From Clostridia bacterium (GTDB lineage Bacteria; Bacillota; Clostridia; DUPQ01), in NCBI GenBank assembly GCA_030592355.1, contig JAUVJE010000141.1:1-6355 (forward strand): DNA of 6,355 nucleotides, written 5' to 3'. This document shows positions 1 through 5,938 of this stretch, in pieces. The notes under the pieces are model-generated. The model was not told where the DNA came from, did not search any database, and worked only from the letters and a program-made list of their open reading frames with translations. A program made the position numbers and the translations under genes. Every line of letters starts with the position of its first letter. The stretch's first letter is position 1.

Positions 1-900
1 AATGGATTGAAAATGGTAAATGATACAGCAGGTCACCACGAGGGTGACAAACTGCTGATAAAAACCGCCGGTATTCTTAAAAGCATCTGCGAAGAGGAGG
101 ATGTACTCGCCAGAATTGGCGGGGATGATTTTATACTGCTTCTTCCAAAAACAACAAACTCCCAGGCTGAAATGGTAATCAGCGACCTTCATGAATTATT
201 TGTCGGAGATAATACCGAAGGGCTTTTGTCTGTCTCAATGGGTCTGGCGGTAAAAATTAATTCCGATGAAACAAAAGAACAGATTATTAAAGAAGCCGAA
301 GACAACATGTACACAAACAAGCTGTATGAAAAATCAAGTAAAAGAGGAGATTTGCTCAGACTTATTATGGATGCGCTGTATGAGCGAAGCAACAGGGAGG
401 AATTGCATTCCGAAAGGGTGAGCCTGTACTGTGAAAAATTAGGCCGGGCATTGAGGATGCCGAGGCATAAGGTAAATGAATTGTCAGCACTCGGTCTGCT
501 TCATGATATCGGAAAAATTTCTGTAAAAGACAGTGTGCTTAATAAACCCGGCAAATTAAATGATGAAGAATGGGAAGAGATAAAAAAGCATCCTGAAACA
601 GGATACAGGATACTGAGCCGAGCCCCAGGTATGAAAGAAGCCTCAAAATATATTTTGGCGCACCATGAACGATGGGATGGAGGTGGATACCCGCAGGGTT
701 TGAAAACATATGAAATTCCCCTTCAGGCAAGAATAATTTCAATTGCAGATGCCTTTGATGCCATGCGGAGCGAACGTCCCTACAGAGAACCGCTGTCGCT
801 TGAAATTGCAATCGCTGAAATAAAAAAAGGCGCGGGAACGCAATTTGACCCGGATTTAGCAAAAGTATTTGTTATCCAGGTTCTTGGAGAAAAATGGTAA
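1..900 (+). CDS. GGDEF/HD-GYP cyclic-di-GMP signalling protein, 5' end missing
   Basis: The reading frame is open to the left edge, so this is the C-terminal 299 residues of a larger protein; the ATG/TTG near the edge are not its start. Numbering from the first codon in the window, residues 1-105 are the later part of a GGDEF (diguanylate cyclase) domain: NGLKMVNDTAGHHEGD followed by GGDDF at 40-44. The motif has Asp where the canonical form has Glu, and the position of the RxxD inhibitory site reads EEED, so product feedback at that site is unlikely and cyclase activity is uncertain. Residues about 120-290 are a complete HD-GYP phosphodiesterase domain with HDIGK (H168, D169), HHERWDGGGYP (221-231) and the other expected metal ligands H136, H197 and D250. 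HD-GYP enzymes hydrolyse c-di-GMP, so the intact domain suggests net degradation, with the GGDEF part catalytic or GTP-sensing. The sensory N-terminus is unseen. No clear terminator follows the stop. Confidence 0.93.
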   Translation, partial: NGLKMVNDTAGHHEGDKLLIKTAGILKSICEEEDVLARIGGDDFILLLPKTTNSQAEMVISDLHELFVGDNTEGLLSVSMGLAVKINSDETKEQIIKEAEDNMYTNKLYEKSSKRGDLLRLIMDALYERSNREELHSERVSLYCEKLGRALRMPRHKVNELSALGLLHDIGKISVKDSVLNKPGKLNDEEWEEIKKHPETGYRILSRAPGMKEASKYILAHHERWDGGGYPQGLKTYEIPLQARIISIADAFDAMRSERPYREPLSLEIAIAEIKKGAGTQFDPDLAKVFVIQVLGEKW

Positions 901-907
901 ATTATTC

Positions 908-937
908 TTGACATTGATTAGCTGGTTAAAATAAAAA
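908..937 (+). promoter_or_regulatory. Candidate promoter with perfect -35, upstream of ABC-F gene
   Basis: A perfect TTGACA lies at 908-913, 8 bp after the HD-GYP stop codon. The best -10 candidate is TAAAAA at 932-937 (4 of 6 matches, 18-bp spacer). If used, it would give the ABC-F gene a 5' leader of about 155 nt, as is common for ABC-F genes controlled by attenuation. A weak imperfect hairpin at 1031-1052 (TTCA-GCAG / CTGC-aa-TGAA) would be inside that leader, but it has no U-tract and is not a terminator. The poor -10 keeps confidence low. Confidence 0.3.
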
Positions 938-1082
938 TTCGTCCGGTAATTTTCAATTTAGTTTATGTCGTTGGAAATTAAATCGAACTGATAGTTTGCT
1001 CATTATATATTAAAATCTATTAGTTTTTATTTCAGCAGAATACTGCAATGAATTTCTAAATATTACTATTAAACTTCTCTTC

Positions 1083-1091
1083 TGTTATAAT
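1083..1091 (+). promoter_or_regulatory. Extended -10 promoter element directly before ABC-F start
   Basis: TGTTATAAT matches the extended -10 consensus TGnTATAAT perfectly. The -35 region at the 17-bp spacing (TTACTA, 1063-1068) is poor, which extended -10 promoters tolerate. Transcription would begin about 7 nt downstream, at or next to the ATG at 1099, giving a leaderless or nearly leaderless mRNA. A chance match in A+T-rich DNA cannot be excluded. Confidence 0.5.
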
Positions 1092-1098
1092 TTATTTC

Positions 1099-2955
1099 AT
1101 GGGAATTATTAATCTTAAAAATATTACAAAAAGCTATGATGGAAATGTGATCCTTGATGACATAAGTATTGAAATATTTAAAAATGAGATTATTGCATTA
1201 ATTGGTAGAAATGGTTCGGGAAAAACTACGATTTTCAATATTATTGCGGGTGAAACCGATATAGACAGCGGTTCTGTTTATGTACAGAGAGGTTTGGCAT
1301 TGTCATATCTGAGGCAAATTCATGTGAATACATCCGGAATGACAGCCGAGTCCGTAATAAAAACTGCATTTAAAGATATTGATTACTGCGAGCTTCTTAT
1401 GCAACGGGCATATGAGGATATGAAGAAAGACCCGGACAATAAGACCCAGGTTTTGGAATATGGCCGGTTGCATGACCGTTTTGAATTCATGGGAGGGTAC
1501 AACACCGCTGAAAAATACAGCCGTATAGTGAATGGGTTGAAAATTCCCGACAGAATTCTCAGTAGCGATTATGATATTCTGAGCGGGGGCGAAAGAACTA
1601 CTGTGATGCTGGCGAAAGCCTTGCTGTCCGCACCGGATATACTGCTTTTGGACGAACCCACAAATCATTTGGATATGGATGCCCGTGGCTGGCTTGAGGA
1701 ATTTATGGGCAGATACAAAGGCAGCATAATATATGTTTCCCATGACAGGTATTTCATTGATAAAACTGCATCCGGAATAATAGAGCTTTCGAATTCAAAG
1801 GCACTTTCGTATACAGGAAATTTCAGTTCTTATAAAAAGCAAAAACAAGAACACGAGGAACGGAATCTTAAGCTATATGAAAAGCAGAACAGGGAAATTG
1901 AGAGGTTGAATGAAACTGCAAGAAAAATGCGGAATTATGCCACTGAAAAAACCATACATATTGCTAAAACAATTGAAAAAAGAATTGAGCAAATAAACAG
2001 AGTGGACAAACCGGTTACGGAAAAAACTCTTCACATGGCGATTTCGCAGACAGGAAAAACCGGACGTGAAGTTCTAAGAATGGAAAAACTTTCAGCCGGA
2101 TATGATTCAAAGAAGCTTTTTGAGGGTGTGGATATATTAATAAAAAGTGGCGAGAAAATTGCAGTCATAGGTCCAAATGGGTCGGGTAAAAGCACATTGA
2201 TAAAAATTATGACGGACAGAATGGTTCCTAAGGAAGGGATTATAAAAATCGGCCGCGGCGTTAAATATGCTTATCTGGAACAAGATGTGAAATTCAGCCG
2301 TAAGGATAATTCTGTATTGGAGGAAGTATGCAGCGAACTGGACATGTCAATTTCATCGTCACGCAATTTGTTAGGCAAATTTCTTTTTTCCGGAGATAGT
2401 GTATACAAAAAAATAGGGATTTTGTCAGGAGGAGAAAAAAGCAGATTGAGGTTGCTGCTTGAAATGAGAGACAGTGTTAATTTTCTGGTTCTGGACGAAC
2501 CTACTAATCATCTTGATATACCGTCGCGTGAGGATTTGGAAAAAGCAATCCGGAATTACGGCGGTACTATGATATTTATTTCTCATGACAGACACTTTAT
2601 CAACGCATTTGCGGATAAAATATTCGAATTAAGGGAGGGTGAATTTACTGTGTATCCGGGTAACTATGACAATTATTTGGAGAAAGCAGCTTCAGCGGAG
2701 CCGGCAAAAACAGAAAAAAGGAAATCACCAGAAAAACTTGAACGAGGCAAGGCAAAAAGAAAAGCCAGTTTCACACTTCGTATGACTGAAGAGAGAATAC
2801 AAAAGCTGGAACAAAAGATAAATAGAATTGAGGATGAGATTCAGGAATTCGCAGCTGATTATATAAAACTGACGAAGCTGACGACAATTAGAGAAAATTT
2901 GAAAACTGAACTTGATGAACAATATGCGAAATGGATGGAGTTGACCAATGAATAG
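1099..2955 (+). CDS. ABC-F family ATPase (ribosome-associated, non-transport)
   Basis: A 618-residue protein with two ABC nucleotide-binding domains and no membrane segments, the ABC-F architecture. NBD1 has Walker A GRNGSGKTT (36-44), signature LSGGE (161-165), Walker B ending D185-E186 within DEPTNHLD, and switch H215. NBD2 has GPNGSGKST (358-366), LSGGE (442-446), D466-E467 and H496. All catalytic positions are intact. Residues about 246-305 form the charged helical inter-domain linker that in known ABC-F proteins reaches the ribosomal P-site tRNA. Residues about 535-618 are a Lys/Glu-rich C-terminal extension with a predicted coiled coil, as in YdiF/Uup-like members. Members act on ribosomes, relieving stalling or protecting from peptidyl-transferase-centre antibiotics; which applies here cannot be read from sequence. 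The ATG at 1099 fits the usual ABC-F N-terminus (MGIINLKNITKSYDG), yet has no Shine-Dalgarno sequence and follows a -10 by 7 nt. The downstream gene overlaps its last 8 bp. Confidence 0.95.
   Translation: MGIINLKNITKSYDGNVILDDISIEIFKNEIIALIGRNGSGKTTIFNIIAGETDIDSGSVYVQRGLALSYLRQIHVNTSGMTAESVIKTAFKDIDYCELLMQRAYEDMKKDPDNKTQVLEYGRLHDRFEFMGGYNTAEKYSRIVNGLKIPDRILSSDYDILSGGERTTVMLAKALLSAPDILLLDEPTNHLDMDARGWLEEFMGRYKGSIIYVSHDRYFIDKTASGIIELSNSKALSYTGNFSSYKKQKQEHEERNLKLYEKQNREIERLNETARKMRNYATEKTIHIAKTIEKRIEQINRVDKPVTEKTLHMAISQTGKTGREVLRMEKLSAGYDSKKLFEGVDILIKSGEKIAVIGPNGSGKSTLIKIMTDRMVPKEGIIKIGRGVKYAYLEQDVKFSRKDNSVLEEVCSELDMSISSSRNLLGKFLFSGDSVYKKIGILSGGEKSRLRLLLEMRDSVNFLVLDEPTNHLDIPSREDLEKAIRNYGGTMIFISHDRHFINAFADKIFELREGEFTVYPGNYDNYLEKAASAEPAKTEKRKSPEKLERGKAKRKASFTLRMTEERIQKLEQKINRIEDEIQEFAADYIKLTKLTTIRENLKTELDEQYAKWMELTNE
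2937..2955 (+). promoter_or_regulatory. Shine-Dalgarno and ATGAATAG stop/start overlap
   Basis: GGAG at 2937-2940, inside the last codons of the ABC-F gene, sits 7 nt before the ATG at 2948. The sequence ATGAATAG contains both that start and the ABC-F stop (TAG 2953-2955). This 8-bp overlap fixes the start of the second gene and points to translational coupling, in which ribosomes finishing the ABC-F frame restart on the next one. Confidence 0.75.
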
Positions 2956-4276
2956 AGTTTTAACAAAAATCACAAGAATGTCGCCCGGAGAGCGTAGAAT
3001 AATATTTGAGGTTACTGATGATATGGGAGAATTTGAAGCTTTTATAAGTTTCGCCGGCGGGGTTTTTGAAAAAGTTAAATATAAAAAAATCAATAAAACC
3101 ACTTTTGAAATAGCAGGATTGGAAAATGGTATTGACTATATTATAGAATTAAGAGCAGTTGGCGGAGGAAAAATGTTGCCAAGACCATTTAGATGCGGAA
3201 GCTATCCGGGGACTGTAGTCAATTATATTCATCCTGATGACAAAACGTATCTCCCCTCCGGGATGTGTCCCGCAAGCCCAAGCATAATAAAAACTGCATC
3301 AGGGCGTCTTTACGTATCGCATGATATATTTTATTTCGATTTTGCCCAGAACCAGACTAAGGTTTTTTATTCAGATGATAAAGGCGCTACATGGCATTAT
3401 CATTCAGGTATTGAAGGATGCTTCTGGGGGAAGCTTTTCATTTATAAAAAGAAAATTTATATACTTGGCAATATGCATGAATACGGGGATCTTGTGCTGT
3501 ACAAATTGAATGAAAAGACCTATTACTGGAATAAAGCTTGCACAATTATGACCGGTGGTAATAAATATACGGGAGGACCGCATAAAGCCGCTATGCCTAT
3601 ATTGGAGTACAATGGGCGAATATGGACAGCCGTCGACTTTGGGTCCTGGCATTTGAAAGGGCATGCAAATGGCGTAATTTCTGCTAACGGAGACATAACA
3701 AAAGCCTCAAACTGGACTATTTCGGGATTTTTAGACTACAATCCTGAATGGCCGGGGACTCCTTTCGGTGAATCATCAGGATGTATTGAAGGAAATGTAG
3801 TTGTAGCGCCGGATGGGCGGCTTATCGATTTTCTTCGGTTCGGAATAGACAAGTGTGAACCCAATTACGGCAAGGCGCTTTACCTTGCTTTAGATAAGGA
3901 CAATCCTACTGCTACACCCGAATTTGGAAAAGTAATTGATTTTCAGGGTAATCATACTAAATTCTGTATATATTATGACCAAGCTACAAAAAAATACTGG
4001 ACCATTGTGAACCGGGCTGATAATGAGAAACCAAAACGCAGGAATGAGCTGATTCTAATGAGCTCACCAGATGTTGAAAAATGGACAATTGAAAAGACGC
4101 TTATTGATTACGAACATACAGGATGGTATGAAAATTATGAAAAAGCAGGGTTCCAATATGTGGATTTCCTGTTTTATGATGACTATATATATTATGTATC
4201 CAGGACTGCAGTCAACGGGGCAATTAATTACCATGACTCAAACTGCATAACTTTTCACACAACCCGATATAAATAA
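2948..4276 (+). CDS. FnIII-like plus BNR/sialidase-like beta-propeller protein
   Basis: A 442-residue protein. Residues 1 to about 95 look like a fibronectin-III-type beta-sandwich, closing with the typical GLENGIDYIIELRAV strand. The rest resembles the sialidase/BNR six-bladed propeller group. There is a perfect Asp-box SDDKGATW (142-149), weaker blade repeats such as SANGDITKASNW and SSPDVEKW, a GESSGCIEGNVVVAPDGRL stretch with E275 and E281 as possible acid residues, and a C-terminal closing blade GFQYVDFLFYDD...HDSNCITFH. Members of this fold bind or cleave glycans, but I cannot assign a substrate and do not see the full sialidase arginine triad with confidence. There is no signal peptide or membrane helix, so it appears cytoplasmic or is exported by an unrecognised route. 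It is co-transcribed with, and probably translationally coupled to, the ABC-F gene. The start at 2948 is supported by GGAG; M12 is an alternative. Confidence 0.85.
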   Translation: MNRVLTKITRMSPGERRIIFEVTDDMGEFEAFISFAGGVFEKVKYKKINKTTFEIAGLENGIDYIIELRAVGGGKMLPRPFRCGSYPGTVVNYIHPDDKTYLPSGMCPASPSIIKTASGRLYVSHDIFYFDFAQNQTKVFYSDDKGATWHYHSGIEGCFWGKLFIYKKKIYILGNMHEYGDLVLYKLNEKTYYWNKACTIMTGGNKYTGGPHKAAMPILEYNGRIWTAVDFGSWHLKGHANGVISANGDITKASNWTISGFLDYNPEWPGTPFGESSGCIEGNVVVAPDGRLIDFLRFGIDKCEPNYGKALYLALDKDNPTATPEFGKVIDFQGNHTKFCIYYDQATKKYWTIVNRADNEKPKRRNELILMSSPDVEKWTIEKTLIDYEHTGWYENYEKAGFQYVDFLFYDDYIYYVSRTAVNGAINYHDSNCITFHTTRYK

Positions 4277-4323
4277 TTATTAAAATTACCGTTGTTTGAC
4301 AAGCTCTGAATGGATTTTAAATC

Positions 4324-4827
4324 TTATCTGTTTAAGAAAATATTTTCATAGACATATCTTGTATAAGCAATACCGTTGGAACTGACGATTTCTTCCGATA
4401 CATCGGTTATGTGCCAATCGGAGTCGCGGTCTAAATCAGGGTGGTATGTATCAACGTCGTATTTGCCTTTAACTTTTGTGATATAGGCTTCACGGCAATA
4501 TGGAGTCAGTAGTCTGTAAATTTGAGAGCCTCCGATTAAAAATACGTTTCTTGAATCTTCACCACGGACAAGAGAGAGTAAGACTTCAGGTGATTCTGCA
4601 ATTTCAACACCATCTTTTTTAAAATCCGGATTTCTGGTCATTACGATATTCCGCCGTCCTTCCAAGGGACGTCCTCCCGGAAGGGATTCCAAAGTTTTCC
4701 GTCCCATGATAACTATACCACCGTAAGTTTTTTCTTTGAAAAAAAGCTGTTCACCGGGAATCTTCCACGGCATCCGGTTATTTTCCCCTATTCCCCAATT
4801 TCTATCAACTGCAACAATGCTTATCAT
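4324..4827 (-). CDS. folA: Dihydrofolate reductase
   Basis: A 167-residue, full-length bacterial DHFR that reduces dihydrofolate to tetrahydrofolate with NADPH in the cytoplasm. Visible family signatures are MISIVAVDRNWGIGENNRMPW at the N-terminus (the Met20-type loop), GRKT (42-45) and R58 in the cofactor/folate-binding region, IGGSQIY (98-104), and T117, equivalent to E. coli Thr113. The catalytic acid aligned with E. coli Asp27 is E26, in P-G-E-Q-L-F-F-K. Glu at this position occurs in vertebrate DHFRs and in the DfrA1 type of trimethoprim-resistant enzyme. The gene follows thyA by only 9 nt, and its Shine-Dalgarno (AGGT, 4835-4838) overlaps the thyA stop, so it is the second gene of a thyA-folA operon. 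DHFR regenerates the folate that ThyA oxidises. It converges with the propeller gene across 47 bp with no evident terminator. Confidence 0.97.
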   Translation of the reverse strand: MISIVAVDRNWGIGENNRMPWKIPGEQLFFKEKTYGGIVIMGRKTLESLPGGRPLEGRRNIVMTRNPDFKKDGVEIAESPEVLLSLVRGEDSRNVFLIGGSQIYRLLTPYCREAYITKVKGKYDVDTYHPDLDRDSDWHITDVSEEIVSSNGIAYTRYVYENIFLNR

Positions 4828-4836
4828 ATTAATTAC

Positions 4837-5664
4837 CTATACCGCTATGGGAAAGCTCACATGCGGACCCTTTTGGTAGTCTTCAAGCTTGAAATCTTTG
4901 GATGTATATTCGTAAAAATCTGATTTTTCTTTATTCATAATAAATTTTGGAGCGTCATAAACAGGACGCGAGATCAGTTCTTCAATTATGGGAATATGCC
5001 GGTCGTATATATGTGCATCTGCTATGACATGTACAAATTCCCCGGGTTCAAGACCGCATACATGAGCGAACAGGTAGGTCAGCACCGAGTATTGAACTAC
5101 ATTCCAATTATTAGCCGCCAATATGTCCTGTGACCGCTGATTTAAAACGGTATTTAGTTTATTTCCTGTGACGTTAAAGGTCATGGAATAGGCGCACGGA
5201 TAAAGATGCATCTCATGAAGGTCGTGGTGATTATATATGTTAGTTATAATGCGCCTGCTGTAAGGGTTGTTTTTTAAATCATACAATACCTTGTCAACTT
5301 GGTCGAATTTACCCTCGCGGTATTTATGTTTGATTCCCAGCTGATATCCGTAAGCTTTTCCGATGGAACCGTCTTCATCAGCCCAGGAATCCCAGATTTT
5401 GCTGTTTAAATCATTAATATTATTGGATTTTTTCTGCCAGATCCATAGCAATTCATCAACGGATTTTTTTAGCGATGTATGCTTAAGTGTCATAATTGGA
5501 AATTCAGAGGACAAATCATAACGATTAATGATTCCGAATTTTTTTATTGTGTGAGCCAGCGAACCGTCGTCCCATCTAGGGCGCACTTTCTGCCCTTTGG
5601 AAGAATAACCGTTTGTCAGTATATCTTTGCACATATTGATAAAAATCAGATCAGCCTTACTCAT
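4837..5664 (-). CDS. thyA: Thymidylate synthase, ThyA type
   Basis: A 275-residue ThyA that methylates dUMP to dTMP with 5,10-methylene-tetrahydrofolate, releasing dihydrofolate. Conserved elements by residue: R28 (phosphate-binding loop, VRPRW), E71 in ELLWIW, IWDSWADEDGSIGKAYG (90-106), the SRR pair from the partner subunit (R137, R138), catalytic C157, QRSQD (176-180), N188, D216, H218 and Y220, and the C-terminal FPIAV. The catalytic loop reads LYPCAY instead of the common PCH. As I recall it, Bacillus subtilis ThyA (phage phi3T type) has PCVY there, and the overall sequence (ELLWIWQ.KSN..NDLN, LKNNP.SRR.IT, DFYD/EYT) looks closest to that group, 279 residues in Bacillus. The start is fixed by a perfect AGGAGG (5671-5676) 6 nt upstream. 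It is first in the operon with folA and is transcribed from an extended -10 promoter just upstream. Confidence 0.97.
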   Translation of the reverse strand: MSKADLIFINMCKDILTNGYSSKGQKVRPRWDDGSLAHTIKKFGIINRYDLSSEFPIMTLKHTSLKKSVDELLWIWQKKSNNINDLNSKIWDSWADEDGSIGKAYGYQLGIKHKYREGKFDQVDKVLYDLKNNPYSRRIITNIYNHHDLHEMHLYPCAYSMTFNVTGNKLNTVLNQRSQDILAANNWNVVQYSVLTYLFAHVCGLEPGEFVHVIADAHIYDRHIPIIEELISRPVYDAPKFIMNKEKSDFYEYTSKDFKLEDYQKGPHVSFPIAV

Positions 5665-5670
5665 ATGAAG

Positions 5671-5676
5671 CCTCCT
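5671..5676 (-). promoter_or_regulatory. thyA ribosome binding site
   Basis: AGGAGG on the - strand, 6 nt before the thyA ATG. A full consensus Shine-Dalgarno sequence that decides the start codon. Confidence 0.85.
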
Positions 5677-5690
5677 GCTCAGTTAAAAAT

Positions 5691-5719
5691 ATCATACCAT
5701 AACCCGGCAGCATACTTCC
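5691..5719 (-). promoter_or_regulatory. Candidate thyA-folA promoter (extended -10)
   Basis: On the - strand TGGTATGAT (5699 to 5691) fits the extended -10 form TGnTATnAT-like, with TATGAT 5 of 6 to consensus. The -35 at 17-18 bp (GGAAGT/TGGAAG, about 5714-5720) is poor. Transcription would start near 5684, leaving a leader of about 20 nt carrying the AGGAGG. Position and spacing to the gene are good; the weak -35 suggests dependence on the extended -10 or on an activator. Confidence 0.6.
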
Positions 5720-5744
5720 ATAAATCCCCTTAATATTTCGAAAA

Positions 5745-5866
5745 ACACCTTTTCGCAAATTTACCTCCAGTGGTAAATTCGTTATTTTATGATAATTAGG
5801 AAGTGGATTCCTATATTATGATAAAAAGTGCTCTAATAATTATGGGTAAATTTGCTAATATGGTGT
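5745..5866. repeat. Nested imperfect inverted repeat, ~122 bp, axis near 5805
   Basis: All arms share one centre. The outermost arms are ACACC (5745-5749) and GGTGT (5862-5866). Next come GCAAATTTACC (5755-5765) and its perfect complement GGTAAATTTGC (5845-5855). The inner arm TTTTAT-g-ATAAT-TAGGAA (5785-5802) pairs with TTCCTA-t-ATTAT-g-ATAAAA (5808-5826), giving 17 pairs with one mismatch and one bulge around the loop GTGGA (5803-5807). Segments of 19 nt (5766-5784) and 18 nt (5827-5844) between inner and outer arms do not pair. The inner arms also contain TTATGATAA twice as a direct repeat (5787-5795, 5816-5824). The element lies between the divergent thyA and divIC-like promoters, outside both predicted transcripts. 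It could be a shared operator, a cruciform-forming site or a small foldback/MITE-like insertion; no target-site duplication is evident. Confidence 0.8.
5758..5779. repeat. Local palindrome AATTTACC / GGTAAATT
   Basis: A perfect 8-bp inverted repeat with a 6-nt spacer (TCCAGT). Its left half overlaps the outer arm of the larger nested repeat, so the same GGTAAATT motif occurs three times in 100 bp: once on the - strand and twice on the + strand (5772 and 5845). This geometry resembles an operator for a dimeric regulator. No known regulator is recognised from it. Confidence 0.6.
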
Positions 5867-5878
5867 GAGTCCGGTTAG

Positions 5879-5907
5879 TTGATATGGGTAGACTCATATG
5901 CTATAAT
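5879..5907 (+). promoter_or_regulatory. Strong sigma-A type promoter for divIC-like gene
   Basis: TTGATA (5879-5884, 5 of 6 to TTGACA), a 17-bp spacer, and TATAAT (5902-5907, perfect) preceded by TG to form the extended -10 TGCTATAAT. The predicted start is near 5914, about 25 nt before the ATG. A 6-bp inverted repeat, TGAGTC (5866-5871) and GACTCA (5891-5896), flanks the -35 and could be an operator. Confidence 0.8.
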
Positions 5908-5938
5908 TTTTTTATACTAAAGATGATGGAAGATACTA

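Noticed and set aside
1031..1052. Hairpin before the ABC-F gene as an attenuator
   Set aside because: The stem is two 4-bp blocks with a bulge, and no U-tract or competing anti-terminator pairing is visible.
1303..1743. 146-codon - strand open frame inside the ABC-F gene
   Set aside because: It is antisense to conserved Walker and signature motifs of the real gene and its translation shows no domain.
5479..5733. 84-codon + strand open frame across the thyA 5' end
   Set aside because: It is a shadow of thyA on the opposite strand, with no family features, and it crosses the thyA promoter.
5787..5810. TGATAAT as a Fur or PerR box
   Set aside because: Only one half-site matches; the second half (AGGAAGT) does not resemble ATTATCA, and the neighbouring genes have no iron or peroxide link.
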